Source: Novosphingobium pentaromativorans US6-1 (lineage in GTDB: Bacteria; Pseudomonadota; Alphaproteobacteria; Sphingomonadales; Sphingomonadaceae). From it: a DNA stretch of 64,000 nucleotides. Below the pieces are notes generated by a model. It was not told the DNA's origin. It did no database searches and saw only the letters and a program-made list of their open reading frames with translations. Location of the stretch: NCBI RefSeq assembly GCF_000767465.1, contig NZ_CP009291.1, positions 1,753,501-1,817,500 on the forward strand, in the 5' to 3' direction. Numbering within the stretch: position 1 is the first letter of the stretch; each line of letters starts with the position of its first letter. Shown piece after piece: positions 17,670-26,225 of the stretch. Position numbers and translations under genes: made by a program.

Positions 17670-18804
17670 ACCGCGTTCTATTGCCGTAGTCGGTGCTGCC
17701 GAAACGACGAAGATGGGCATCGTGCCCGAAATGTCTCAGCTCGGCCTCAACATCGATTGCGCGCTCAATGCAATCGAGGATGCGGGCCTGAAGCCCGGAG
17801 ACATCGACGGCATCGCCACTGCAAACGAGCATCCGTGGAACGTCGCCGCGATGCTGGGAATCACCCCCAGGTGGCTCGACGGCACGAACGTGGGTGGCTG
17901 CTCGTTCATGCTCCATGTCCGCCATGCCTGCGCCGCTATCGAGGCCGGGCTTTGCAATACCGTGCTGGTCACGCATGGCGAGTCGGGCCGCTCGCAGGTC
18001 GCGCCCACGCGCTATGCGGCCAATCCGGGCAGCCTGATCGGCCAGTTCGAACTGCCGTACGGGATCCATGCGCCGGTTACCCAGTTCACCATTCCTGCAC
18101 TTCGCTTCCTGAAGGACACCGACACCACGCAGGAAGACCTTGCACGGCTGGTCGTGATCCAGCGCGAATGGGCGGCATTGAACCCGCGCGCGACGCGCAA
18201 GGAGCCAGTGACCGTCGACGAAGTGATGAACGACCGGATGATCGCCTATCCGTTCCGCAAGTCGATGTGCTGCGTCGTCACCGATGGCGGCGGCGCGCTG
18301 ATCCTGACCAGCGCCGAACGGGCGAAGGACTTCCCCACCAAGCCAGTCTATATCCTGGGCACCGGCGAAGGGATCGAGAATCCCGTCATCAGCATGATGA
18401 GCGATCTCACCAGCTCTGCGGCCTTCCGCATTTCCGGGCGACAGGCCTTCGAGGAGGCCGGGATCACCCACGCCGACGTCGACCACCTGATGCTCTACGA
18501 TGCCTTCGCGCATGTGCCTTTCTACATGCTGGAAGATCTTGGTTTCGCGGGTCGGGGAGAAGCGAAGTACTTCTACCGCGAACGGCGCTGCGCGCCTGGC
18601 GGCGAGCTGCCGATCAACACCAGCGGCGGCGGACTTTCGTACATGCATTCGGGGATGTACGGCATGTACGCGATGCAAGAGAGCATCCGGCAGATGCGCG
18701 GCATTGCCCCGGCGCAGGTCGAAGGGGCGAAGATCTCGGTCTCTCACGGCGTGGGCAACATGTTCAGCGGCGCCGGAACCATCATCTTCACGAACGAGGG
18801 CTGA
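17662..18804 (+). CDS. Ltp-type thiolase-like protein, likely retro-aldolase
   Basis: A 380-residue thiolase-fold protein. Where true thiolases have the nucleophile Cys (as in YCASG of the paralogue at 55857-57062), this one reads VGGCSFMLHVRHA and the aligned position is Gly. The second catalytic GHPxG is replaced by SHGVGNMFSG. This is the pattern of lipid-transfer-protein-like thiolases such as Ltp2, which split beta-hydroxyacyl-CoA side chains by retro-aldol reaction with a DUF35 partner. Tyr residues in LYDAFAH and LSYMHSGMYGMY could serve. It overlaps the DUF35 gene and is followed after four bases by a MaoC hydratase. Aldolase function is inference. Confidence 0.82.
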   Translation: MVKPRSIAVVGAAETTKMGIVPEMSQLGLNIDCALNAIEDAGLKPGDIDGIATANEHPWNVAAMLGITPRWLDGTNVGGCSFMLHVRHACAAIEAGLCNTVLVTHGESGRSQVAPTRYAANPGSLIGQFELPYGIHAPVTQFTIPALRFLKDTDTTQEDLARLVVIQREWAALNPRATRKEPVTVDEVMNDRMIAYPFRKSMCCVVTDGGGALILTSAERAKDFPTKPVYILGTGEGIENPVISMMSDLTSSAAFRISGRQAFEEAGITHADVDHLMLYDAFAHVPFYMLEDLGFAGRGEAKYFYRERRCAPGGELPINTSGGGLSYMHSGMYGMYAMQESIRQMRGIAPAQVEGAKISVSHGVGNMFSGAGTIIFTNEG

Positions 18805-18808
18805 ACCC

Positions 18809-19666
18809 ATGACGCTTGCTTATGACGACCTGATAGAGCGCCGCAGCGAACCGCGTGCCTATTCCTACACCGACACACAGATGCTGTTGTACAACATAAG
18901 TGTCGGGATGGGGCGCGACCCGACCGACCCCAGGGAACTGGGCTACATATACGAGAAGCCAGAACTGCGCGTAGTTCCCACCGCCGCCGCGGTTTTGCTG
19001 AGCGGCGATTCCAGTCTGCTGGGCAATGCCCCGATCGATTGGGCGCGTGTGCTGCACGGCGAGCAACGTATTGCCTTCCACCGTCCCATTCCCCCCTCTG
19101 GAGACCTGGTCTCGTCCAGCCATATCTCGGAAGTGGTCGATAAGGGGCCGGACAAGGGCGCGATCATCACCGTCACCGTCGAATGTGCGCTGGCTGGCGG
19201 CGAGCCGCTGTTCACGATGGACAACGTGATCTTCGCGCGCGGCAACGGCGGCCTGGGCGGTCCGGAAAAGTCCAGACATACCCCCCACGCCCTTCCGGAG
19301 CGCGCGCCCGACATGCGTTTCGTCACCGAGACCCGGCGCGATCAGGCCGCGCTCTATCGGCTGACCGGCGACCGCAATCCGCTCCACATCGATCCGGCCT
19401 ATGCCAAGAGGGCCGGATTTCCGGCACCCATCCTGCATGGCCTTGCCAGCTACGGGATCACCTGCCGCGCGCTGCTTGCCAGCGTATGCGACTATGATCC
19501 GGCCCGAATGAAGTCATTCGATTGCCGCTTCACCTCGCCGGTATTCCCCGGCGAAACGCTGGAATCGGACATCTGGGTCGACGGCGACATCGCATCATTC
19601 CGGGTCCGAGTGGCCGAGCGCGACGTTGTTGCGCTGAACAATGGCCGATGCCTGATAACCAATTGA
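18809..19666 (+). CDS. MaoC-type (MFE-2-like) enoyl-CoA hydratase, double hot-dog
   Basis: A 285-residue protein with two hot-dog halves. The N-terminal half is degenerate and the C-terminal half has the hydratase-2 signature YRLTGDRNPLHIDPAYAKRA with the catalytic Asp and His. This adds water to trans-2-enoyl-CoA to give (R)-3-hydroxyacyl-CoA. The length fits peroxisomal-type two-domain hydratases used for bulky acyl chains. The ATG at 18809 lies four bases after the thiolase-like stop. It is in the operon DUF35, Ltp-like, MaoC, SDR, and is a paralogue of the hydratase at 58512-59372. Confidence 0.9.
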   Translation: MTLAYDDLIERRSEPRAYSYTDTQMLLYNISVGMGRDPTDPRELGYIYEKPELRVVPTAAAVLLSGDSSLLGNAPIDWARVLHGEQRIAFHRPIPPSGDLVSSSHISEVVDKGPDKGAIITVTVECALAGGEPLFTMDNVIFARGNGGLGGPEKSRHTPHALPERAPDMRFVTETRRDQAALYRLTGDRNPLHIDPAYAKRAGFPAPILHGLASYGITCRALLASVCDYDPARMKSFDCRFTSPVFPGETLESDIWVDGDIASFRVRVAERDVVALNNGRCLITN

Positions 19667-19685
19667 TAGCCTGGAGATTCTACAG

Positions 19686-20615
19686 ATGACCACCCCCATC
19701 GACAAACCTGTTGCCATCGTCACCGGCGCAGGCCGCGGCCTTGGCCGCGAACACGCTCTGGCGCTTGCCCATGCCGGCTGGGCCGTTCTAGTCAACGATC
19801 TGGGCGGGGCCGGAGACGGCACCGGATCGGACCCGACCGCGGCCGAACAAGTGGTTGCCGAGATCGTGGCGATGGGCGGAAGCGCTCTCGTCGACGGGAG
19901 CGACGTTTCGAACTGGGCTGCGGCCGGCGAGATGATCGAGCGCGCGGTAAGCGCGTGGGGACGCCTCGATGGCTTGGTGAACAACGCCGGTATCCTGCGC
20001 GACAGGACCATCGCCAACATGACCGAGGAGGACTGGGACCTTTCGATCGCAGTGAACCTCAAGGGAACGGCGGCACCCCTGCATCATGCCGCAAGTTACT
20101 GGCGGCGTCGCTCGAAGGAAACGGGCGAGCCGGTCAAGGCTTCGGTGGTGAACACATCGTCAGCTTCGGGCCTCTATTCTGCCTTCGGTCAGAGCAATTA
20201 TGCCGCTGCCAAGGCCGGTGTCGCCTCGCTGACGCTGGTGGCCGCGCGCGAACTGGCTCGCAGCGGCGTGCGCGTCAATGCGATTGCGCCGGTGGCGACC
20301 ACGCGACTTACCGAATCGGTCATGCCCGAAGCATCGCGAGCGCGCTGGGATCCCTCCCTCGTTTCGCCCATGGTCGTCTATCTGCTCTCAGATGCGGCCG
20401 GCGACATTTCGGGCCGGGTGTTCGAGGTCGGCGGTGACGGCGTGGTAGCCGTCGACATGCATCGTCCGATTGCCGGGATGCGCGCCGCGGACGGCAAGTG
20501 GACGGCTAAGCGGCTGGAGCCGGTGGTGCCCGGCCTGGTCGACCAACTGGCGCCGCAGATGGATTCCGCCTCTGCCAGCCAGTTCCTGCGCGGGGCGCCC
20601 CTCGAAGGCGAGTGA
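19686..20615 (+). CDS. MFE-2-type SDR, (R)-3-hydroxyacyl-CoA dehydrogenase
   Basis: A 309-residue SDR with VTGAGRGLGREHALALAHAG, the long VNDLGGAGDGTGSDPTAAEQ loop typical of the dehydrogenase part of peroxisomal multifunctional enzyme 2, NNAGILRDRTIANMTEEDWD, and the active site SNYAAAKAGV (Tyr, Lys). It oxidises (R)-3-hydroxyacyl-CoA with NAD. The partner hydratase ends 19 bases upstream and a TGGAG site precedes the ATG. The C-terminal 60 residues extend beyond the SDR core. It is the last gene of the first beta-oxidation module and is convergent with the phosphatase. Confidence 0.9.
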   Translation: MTTPIDKPVAIVTGAGRGLGREHALALAHAGWAVLVNDLGGAGDGTGSDPTAAEQVVAEIVAMGGSALVDGSDVSNWAAAGEMIERAVSAWGRLDGLVNNAGILRDRTIANMTEEDWDLSIAVNLKGTAAPLHHAASYWRRRSKETGEPVKASVVNTSSASGLYSAFGQSNYAAAKAGVASLTLVAARELARSGVRVNAIAPVATTRLTESVMPEASRARWDPSLVSPMVVYLLSDAAGDISGRVFEVGGDGVVAVDMHRPIAGMRAADGKWTAKRLEPVVPGLVDQLAPQMDSASASQFLRGAPLEGE

Positions 20616-20635
20616 CACGCATGGCGATGAGGGCG

Positions 20636-21400
20636 TCAGAAGACCCGTCGGCGCGGCTCCAAAAGGTGCTCGCGAATGGCGGCTATCGCGCCCTCGTCAA
20701 GCCCCAGAGTATCTCGCAGATATCGCTCCGGGGTGCCCGATCGCTCTGCCAGCTCGGCGAACATGCTCTCGATATATTCCGGTCGGGCGGCGAGGAGCGG
20801 CGCCATGGCACGTCGGCGTTCTTCCGAAATGTCCGGCCAGCTCCCAAGATGCGGAGAGTTGGTGATGTCGAAGTGTGCAGTGGCCGCATAATCGGCAGCG
20901 ATCCGATCGCGTTCGACCCCCAGAACGGCCAGGATCAGTGCGGCCGCTACACCGGTTCGATCCTTGCCCACGGCGCAGTGGAACAAGACCGGCATGTCCC
21001 CGCAAGCAAGAGCCTGAAACAATCGGGTATAGGCTTCCGCTTGCTCGTAAGGCAGCCGGCGGTAAAGGCTGTTCATCCCCGTGCGGCTCATTTCTTCCGT
21101 CAGCGCGGGATCGCTCACCCGATCGCCGACGGCAGACGTCGACTGATTGTGATCGCGAAACCAGTAACGGGTGCAGCCCATAGCTTCCCACGGGGTGGGA
21201 TGCGCGGCCCGTTCCCTGTTGTGACGCAGATCGACGATCGTATGGATTCCCAGGGCCCGAACGGTCTCGAGCATTGCACCGGACAGCCCGGAAAGAGCCG
21301 CAGAACGGTAGATGCAGCCTTTGCGAACCTGCATGCCATCAAAGGCAGGGTGGCCACCCAGGTCCCGCAGATTGGCGACGCGGGCAAGTTGATCGAACAT
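20636..21400 (-). CDS. Tyrosine/dual-specificity phosphatase (Y_phosphatase3 family)
   Basis: A 254-residue protein with the active-site loop HCAVGKDRTGVAAALIL (Cys nucleophile, Arg) and an N-terminal NLRDLGGHPAFDGMQVRKG with YRSAAL, typical of atypical bacterial tyrosine/phosphoinositide phosphatases of the LipA/MptpB type. The start is the ATG at 21400, where homology begins; the open frame to 21781 overlaps the next gene antisense. The role in this cluster is unknown; it might remove phosphate from an intermediate or be unrelated. It is transcribed toward the first beta-oxidation operon. Confidence 0.88.
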   Translation of the reverse strand: MFDQLARVANLRDLGGHPAFDGMQVRKGCIYRSAALSGLSGAMLETVRALGIHTIVDLRHNRERAAHPTPWEAMGCTRYWFRDHNQSTSAVGDRVSDPALTEEMSRTGMNSLYRRLPYEQAEAYTRLFQALACGDMPVLFHCAVGKDRTGVAAALILAVLGVERDRIAADYAATAHFDITNSPHLGSWPDISEERRRAMAPLLAARPEYIESMFAELAERSGTPERYLRDTLGLDEGAIAAIREHLLEPRRRVF

Positions 21401-21457
21401 GGAGCAGCCCTGTGAAAGCGATGGAAATGTCGATGACGCACTTGATGGAGATTTAAC

Positions 21458-21820
21458 TTGAATCCAATCGAAACTGTAGCCCGTCTGGTCGAGGGCTGGG
21501 AAAAGCTGGATCTGGAAATCATTGCCGAGTGTTTTTCGGACGATGCGGTATGGCATAACATGCCGTACCCGCCCTACAAGGGCCGAGAGGCAATCATGGG
21601 CATGATTGCGCGCTTCCTCGGCGATGTCGAGACACTGGAATTCATCGTGCATCACTCGGGGGAACTGGCTCCGGGGATCGTCGTCAACGAACGAACGGAC
21701 AGCTTTACGATGAAGGACGGACGCAAGGTCGACTTGCCGGTCATGGGCATCTTCGAAGTGTCCGACGGAAAGATCCGGCACTGGCGCGACTATTTCGACG
21801 GTGTGACGATGACCGGCTGA
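21458..21820 (+). CDS. Limonene-1,2-epoxide hydrolase-like protein (NTF2 fold)
   Basis: A 120-residue NTF2-like protein. ECFSDDAVWHNMPYPPYKGR opens the fold. NERTDSF supplies the Arg and Asp, and HWRDYFD supplies the second Asp, matching the Arg99/Asp101/Asp132 triad of Rhodococcus limonene-epoxide hydrolase. Epoxide hydration of an alicyclic substrate is thus possible. The start is a TTG at 21458 with GGAG seven bases upstream; there is no ATG alternative at this point. It is divergent from the phosphatase, and a 464-base gap separates it from the Rieske gene, so it may be monocistronic. Confidence 0.8.
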   Translation: MNPIETVARLVEGWEKLDLEIIAECFSDDAVWHNMPYPPYKGREAIMGMIARFLGDVETLEFIVHHSGELAPGIVVNERTDSFTMKDGRKVDLPVMGIFEVSDGKIRHWRDYFDGVTMTG

Positions 21821-22284
21821 CCTTCGGGAAAGTCGCGCCCACGAGGCTCCGGCACGTCACGCACCCCCTTCGCCCAATGCACGAAAGACCGTCCAGCCAA
21901 AGCGCTCGTGACTTTATCGCAGCGCTTTCTAGCCTTCAGATCGGCAGCACCAGTGATATCGTTCAATACACCGGTAATATAAGTAGGCCGGCGACAGAGA
22001 AACAACGGGGCCAGCCACGAACGCGCCCATCCTGAAGCTGTCGATCCATACCGCAACCGAAGCGCACAAATGATCCGATGATCCCGGGAAAGTCCAGAAA
22101 AACAGCCGGTTTTTCCGCCTGGATCTTCTGCTCGGACAACCGGGGAACCTGATCCTGCGGCGCATTCCCGAACTTCCGAGCCATGCATGAAACATGGTAT
22201 ACTCAAGGCGCCCTCGCCTTGTGCGGGACCAGCCAATGCTATAGGAAATCGGAAAGCGTAAAACAGCCTCATTGGAGAGACGGC
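21821..22284. other. Leader/intergenic region before the Rieske gene
   Basis: Open frames here have no recognisable product. A TATACT at 22198-22203 is a good -10 candidate for the Rieske gene, without a clear -35. The longer frame reaching back to 22183 is unlikely to be translated because the ribosome site is at 22274. Confidence 0.35.
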
Positions 22285-23694
22285 GTGCTAAAATCCAATA
22301 ACGGCGGTCTGCGAGAAGTTCCCTTCAGGATCGACGATCCCGAAATGATCCCGACCGCCCGCTACCATGACGAGGAATTCTATCAGGCCGAGCTTGACCA
22401 TCTCTGGCCGCGCGTCTGGCAGATGGCTTGCCGACTCGAGCAGATTCCCAATGTCGGCGACTGGGTGGAATACTCGAATGTCGGCAAGTCCGTGATCGTC
22501 GTTCGCACGAAGGATGGCATCAGGGCATTTCACAATCATTGCCGACACCGCGGCGTCCCGGTCGCCGGCGGCGATGGCAAGAGCCACGGGAACTGCGCGA
22601 AGACGGGCTTCATCTGCCCTTTCCACGGCTGGCGCTACAACATGGAAGGCAAGAACACCTTCGTTTACGCCTCGCACATGTTCAGCGACGAGGTCCTCAA
22701 TCCCGATGCGCTGAACCTCATTCCCTGCAGGGCCGAGATTTGGGGCGGCGCCGTCTTCATCAACCATGATGAAGACGCACCGAGCTTCCGCGAAACCATG
22801 GGTCCTCTTGCCGACCGCATGGAAGAACAGGGACTGAGCGAGCTGCGTGCCGAATGGTGGTACGGAACCGTGCTGCCGGCCAACTGGAAGCTGGCGATGG
22901 AAGCCTTCCAGGAAAGCTATCACGTCCTTCGCACGCATCCCCAGTTGCACCACGCTGCACCGGACTACTGGAATTCGCGCTTCGGCAAGAACACGGGCGG
23001 CCTTGGCGCGACCGAGGGCCGCGGCACCACGGTACGCGACATGATCAAGTCGCTGGTGGACAACTACGAATCGCTCAGCACCGGCATGGCCGGGCTCGTG
23101 CACCAGAAGGAGGTCGATATCGGCCGTTCGCTTCAGGATATCGAGCTGCCGGAAGGACCGGAAGAGGCAATCGGCGCCTGGTTCCATCGCTTCCGGGCGG
23201 AGCTGACCGAGCAGTTGCGGGCCAGGGGAGAAGACATCCCCGACCTGAACGAGACAGCCGAAAGACACGCGCCCAATGCGCTGGACTTCATCTTCCCGCA
23301 TTATTTCCTGCTTTTCCCGCTGACCACCGCGACGGCCTATCGCATCCGTCCGCTTGGGCCTGAGAGCTGCTACTACGAGATCTGGTCCCTGACCCATTAT
23401 CCCAAGGGCGAGGAGCCTGAGCCGTTGATGGCACCGATCGACTTGCCGCACGACAGCAAGGATTTCCCGCTCATCCCGCAGCAGGACTACGCCAACATCC
23501 CGCTGCAGCAGGCTGGCACGCATTCGACCGGTTTCGAATATATGCGCCTCGCAAAGGACGTAGAAGGGCTGATCAGCAACTATCAGCGGGTGATCGACGG
23601 ATATCTCGCCGGTGTCGCGGATGACAAGCTAGCCGCTGCGACCCGCAAGCTGTCCGGCAATTTCGACGGGCCGATTCTGGACCTCGAACTGTAA
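22285..23694 (+). CDS. Rieske non-heme iron oxygenase, alpha subunit
   Basis: A 469-residue oxygenase component. The Rieske [2Fe-2S] ligands are Cys86 and His88 (CRH) and Cys111 and His114 (CPFH). The mononuclear iron site is marked by MEAFQESYHVLRTHPQ. It should hydroxylate or dihydroxylate a ring or a methyl group using electrons from a separate reductase and ferredoxin; neither is in this window. The start is the GTG at 22285 with GGAGAG five bases upstream, rather than the longer frame to 22183. The long central insert (about residues 245-320) is typical of family members acting on large substrates. A hairpin follows. Confidence 0.9.
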   Translation: MLKSNNGGLREVPFRIDDPEMIPTARYHDEEFYQAELDHLWPRVWQMACRLEQIPNVGDWVEYSNVGKSVIVVRTKDGIRAFHNHCRHRGVPVAGGDGKSHGNCAKTGFICPFHGWRYNMEGKNTFVYASHMFSDEVLNPDALNLIPCRAEIWGGAVFINHDEDAPSFRETMGPLADRMEEQGLSELRAEWWYGTVLPANWKLAMEAFQESYHVLRTHPQLHHAAPDYWNSRFGKNTGGLGATEGRGTTVRDMIKSLVDNYESLSTGMAGLVHQKEVDIGRSLQDIELPEGPEEAIGAWFHRFRAELTEQLRARGEDIPDLNETAERHAPNALDFIFPHYFLLFPLTTATAYRIRPLGPESCYYEIWSLTHYPKGEEPEPLMAPIDLPHDSKDFPLIPQQDYANIPLQQAGTHSTGFEYMRLAKDVEGLISNYQRVIDGYLAGVADDKLAAATRKLSGNFDGPILDLEL

Positions 23695-23864
23695 TCCGAT
23701 CGAGACGAACGACGGGCAGGCCGTGTCCGCCCGTCGAACCGTCCACCTCCTGCAGCAGAAGAGAAGCCGTCGACATGTCGGCGGCTCGCTCCAGAGAGCG
23801 TTGGAGGAAAATGGAAGGGGCAGCTTTGACAAGCGCTGCCTTCTTCTGCCCCGCATTCACGAAG

Positions 23865-23896
23865 AAACGGGGACGAGCAATGGCTCGCCCCCGTTT
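23865..23896. terminator. Bidirectional hairpin terminator
   Basis: A 14-base-pair stem with one mismatch (23865-23878 with 23883-23896) around an AATG loop. It has an A-run on one side and a T-run on the other, so it can serve both the Rieske gene (plus) and the VOC gene (minus), which converge here. Confidence 0.7.
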
Positions 23897-23980
23897 GGAA
23901 TCGGACGCCCGACCAGGCGCTGGAATCTCCCGGCTCGGCCGGGCACTCCTTGTCCCGCCGGCAATCCGGTCAATCGTCGC

Positions 23981-24367
23981 CTATTCGCCCTTCGCCGGCA
24001 TCCGATGCAGCGCGCACAGCTTGTTTCCGGCCGGATCGAGAAGATAGGCCAGATAGAGATTGCTGTCGGCGCGCAGCCCCGGAGGATCTTCGCAAGCCGT
24101 GCCGCCAGCGGCCAGCCCAGCCTTGTGCCATGCCTCGACCTGCTCGGGTGACGATGCGGCAAAGCCGATCGTTCCGCCGTTCGCCCCGCTCGCAGGCTCG
24201 CCATTGATCGGGCTGGTCAACGCCAGCACGCCGCTTTGGCCGGCGAAGAATATCCTGCCCTTGGGGTCCGTGAAGGGCTGCGGCCCACCCAGGACCTCGA
24301 AAAGCGCACTATAGAACTTCTTCGACGCGTCGAGATCGTTCGCGCCGATCATGATGTGACTGAACAT
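23981..24367 (-). CDS. VOC (glyoxalase/bleomycin-resistance) family protein
   Basis: A 128-residue one-domain VOC protein: MFSHIMIGANDLDASKKFYS, GTIGFAASSPEQVEAWH, and the end motif SNLYLAYLLDPAGNKLCALH with the metal-type Asp/Asn-Lys region. The start is the ATG at 24367 with AGGAGA upstream. Members bind metals and act as lyases, isomerases or sequestering proteins. Its partner is unknown here. It follows the MFS gene by 83 bases on the same strand and probably shares its transcript. Confidence 0.8.
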   Translation of the reverse strand: MFSHIMIGANDLDASKKFYSALFEVLGGPQPFTDPKGRIFFAGQSGVLALTSPINGEPASGANGGTIGFAASSPEQVEAWHKAGLAAGGTACEDPPGLRADSNLYLAYLLDPAGNKLCALHRMPAKGE

Positions 24368-24450
24368 GAGACAATTTCTCCTTCTGCACATGAACGATTT
24401 CTCCTGCCACATACGTCGAAGCGACAGGCGTCCTCATTCGGACTACTCAC

Positions 24451-26049
24451 TTACGCAGTCGGTTCGCCATAAGCTCGCGCCCGGGCCAGCCGAATTGCAT
24501 CGCTTTGCCCAGTCAACTGCCGCGCGGCCAGCACCAGGCACAGCAAACAGAATGGCGCGAGCGCATAGACACTCATGATCGCGCCGCCCAGCGAACCGGA
24601 CAGTTCGCTGATCTTACCCAGCATGTATGGTCCAAAGGCAAGCGAGACGAGCAATATCGTCAGCGCGAAGGCGGCGGCGGCGGTCCCGCGCATGCGTACA
24701 AGCACGAGTTCCTGCACCAGCACGGCCGCACTTGCAGCAAACAGGGACCCGAACAGCGACTGGATCAGGAACACCCACAGGAACAGGGTCTGATCGGACG
24801 TTGTAAACATGAGATAGATGAACGGAGCCTTCCCCACCAGAACGACAATGCCGATCCAGAGCGGCGCGCGCTGATCGAACTTGCGCCACCAGTCGACGAG
24901 AAAGCCGCCGGTCATCGCTCCCACGCCTGCAGTGACTGCGACGCTGAGCCCCATGTACAGACCTGCATCCGCTGGCGGCATTTCCAGCACGCGAATGGCA
25001 TAGGGAACCGCCCAGAAGCCAATGGACAGGCTGATGCAGGCCAGCATCGTGAAGCCAGCGAGCGCCAGCACGAAAACGGGATCGCCATAGGTCAGATAGA
25101 ACAGCGGTCTGTCGCGGATCTTGAGCACCGTGATCCACGAGACCAGCGCGTAAAGCCCGATCCCGAAGCCGATCCATTGCGCGGAGTCTCCGGTCCAGAT
25201 CGTCAATCCGGTGCAAAGGCCCGCAAGTAACGCCAGCCAGGCGAGGTTCTTCAAGAGTGCGACCGAACCGCCTTCGCGCGAGATCGCCCACAAGGTCAGC
25301 GGTGGGACTGAGGCCGAGAATTCGCGCAACAGGAGATCGCCGAGCCTGCCCTTTTCCAGATTGGGCCGCTGCGGTTCGCGCAAGCGGCTAACCAGGATGG
25401 CCAGAATGACACCAGGTGCGCCGACCAGAAGCATGGCCGCGCGCCAGCCGCTGATTTCGCAGGCCCCACCAATCGGGACGCTGCCGCACACATCGCTCCA
25501 GTTCTGGACCATCCAGCCGCCAATATAGAGCCCAAGACCGCCGCCAAGGCTCGTGCCGGTGAGATAGACAGCCAGCGCGCGGCCGCGGCTCTTTCGCGGG
25601 AAGTACTGCGAGATCAGGGAATGGCTGCTGGGGTTCGCCGTTGCCTCTCCCAGTCCAAGTCCGATGCGACTGAGCGCAAGCGTCCCGAAGCTCCACGCCA
25701 CGCCCGCGAACATCGTCATGATGGACCAGAAGGACAGCCCGGCCGCCATCAGCCGGGTACGGGGAAGAAGATCTGACAGGCGACCGATCGGAAAGCCGAA
25801 AAGTGCGAAAAGGACCGAGAAGGACGTGCCGTAAAGGAAGCCCAACTCGCCATCGGTAAGACCCATCTCGCCTTTTATGTCTTCGGCGACCGCGGCGATG
25901 ATCGTCCGGTCCACGTAGCAGAGCACCGAGACGAGAAACAGGAGGAACAGGGCATAGCGCGCCTGCGGCAACCGCTTCTCCGTGTCGCCCGGCAAGATAG
26001 ACGGTTCAGCGACTATCGCAGGGGCCGGGACAGTCCGGGTCTGATCCAT
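24451..26049 (-). CDS. MFS transporter (spinster-like), large
   Basis: A 532-residue transporter with about 12 to 14 hydrophobic segments: LFLVSVLCYVDRTIIAAVAE, FGFPIGRLSDLLPRTRLM (loop 2), RIGLGLGEATANPSSHSLIS, and a longer central loop (about 235-300). It resembles the MFS type repeatedly found in sphingomonad catabolic clusters and probably takes up the growth substrate or an intermediate. It lies between the APH-like gene (176 bases upstream) and the VOC gene, all minus strand. Confidence 0.87.
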   Translation of the reverse strand: MDQTRTVPAPAIVAEPSILPGDTEKRLPQARYALFLLFLVSVLCYVDRTIIAAVAEDIKGEMGLTDGELGFLYGTSFSVLFALFGFPIGRLSDLLPRTRLMAAGLSFWSIMTMFAGVAWSFGTLALSRIGLGLGEATANPSSHSLISQYFPRKSRGRALAVYLTGTSLGGGLGLYIGGWMVQNWSDVCGSVPIGGACEISGWRAAMLLVGAPGVILAILVSRLREPQRPNLEKGRLGDLLLREFSASVPPLTLWAISREGGSVALLKNLAWLALLAGLCTGLTIWTGDSAQWIGFGIGLYALVSWITVLKIRDRPLFYLTYGDPVFVLALAGFTMLACISLSIGFWAVPYAIRVLEMPPADAGLYMGLSVAVTAGVGAMTGGFLVDWWRKFDQRAPLWIGIVVLVGKAPFIYLMFTTSDQTLFLWVFLIQSLFGSLFAASAAVLVQELVLVRMRGTAAAAFALTILLVSLAFGPYMLGKISELSGSLGGAIMSVYALAPFCLLCLVLAARQLTGQSDAIRLARARAYGEPTA

Positions 26050-26225
26050 ACATGTTTCACCTTTTTTCCGACCTGAAAGCTATCGATCGGCTTTCGGCAG
26101 GGCATCCGTCTCTCGCTTCGGCGGGCATGGAATTATCGTTTTCACCCGTTCACCCGACGCTTACCTTCCCTATGGGATCCGGGCCGCGCACCCGCCCCTT
26201 GCGAGCCGCGGCCAGACCAGGGCGA

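Noticed and set aside
17757..18812. 351-residue Arg/His-rich frame inside the Ltp-like thiolase
   Set aside because: Out-of-frame shadow; composition is typical of a +1 frame in GC-rich DNA.
22288..23523. 411-residue open frame antisense to the Rieske gene
   Set aside because: Shadow of a motif-complete gene; no recognisable domain.
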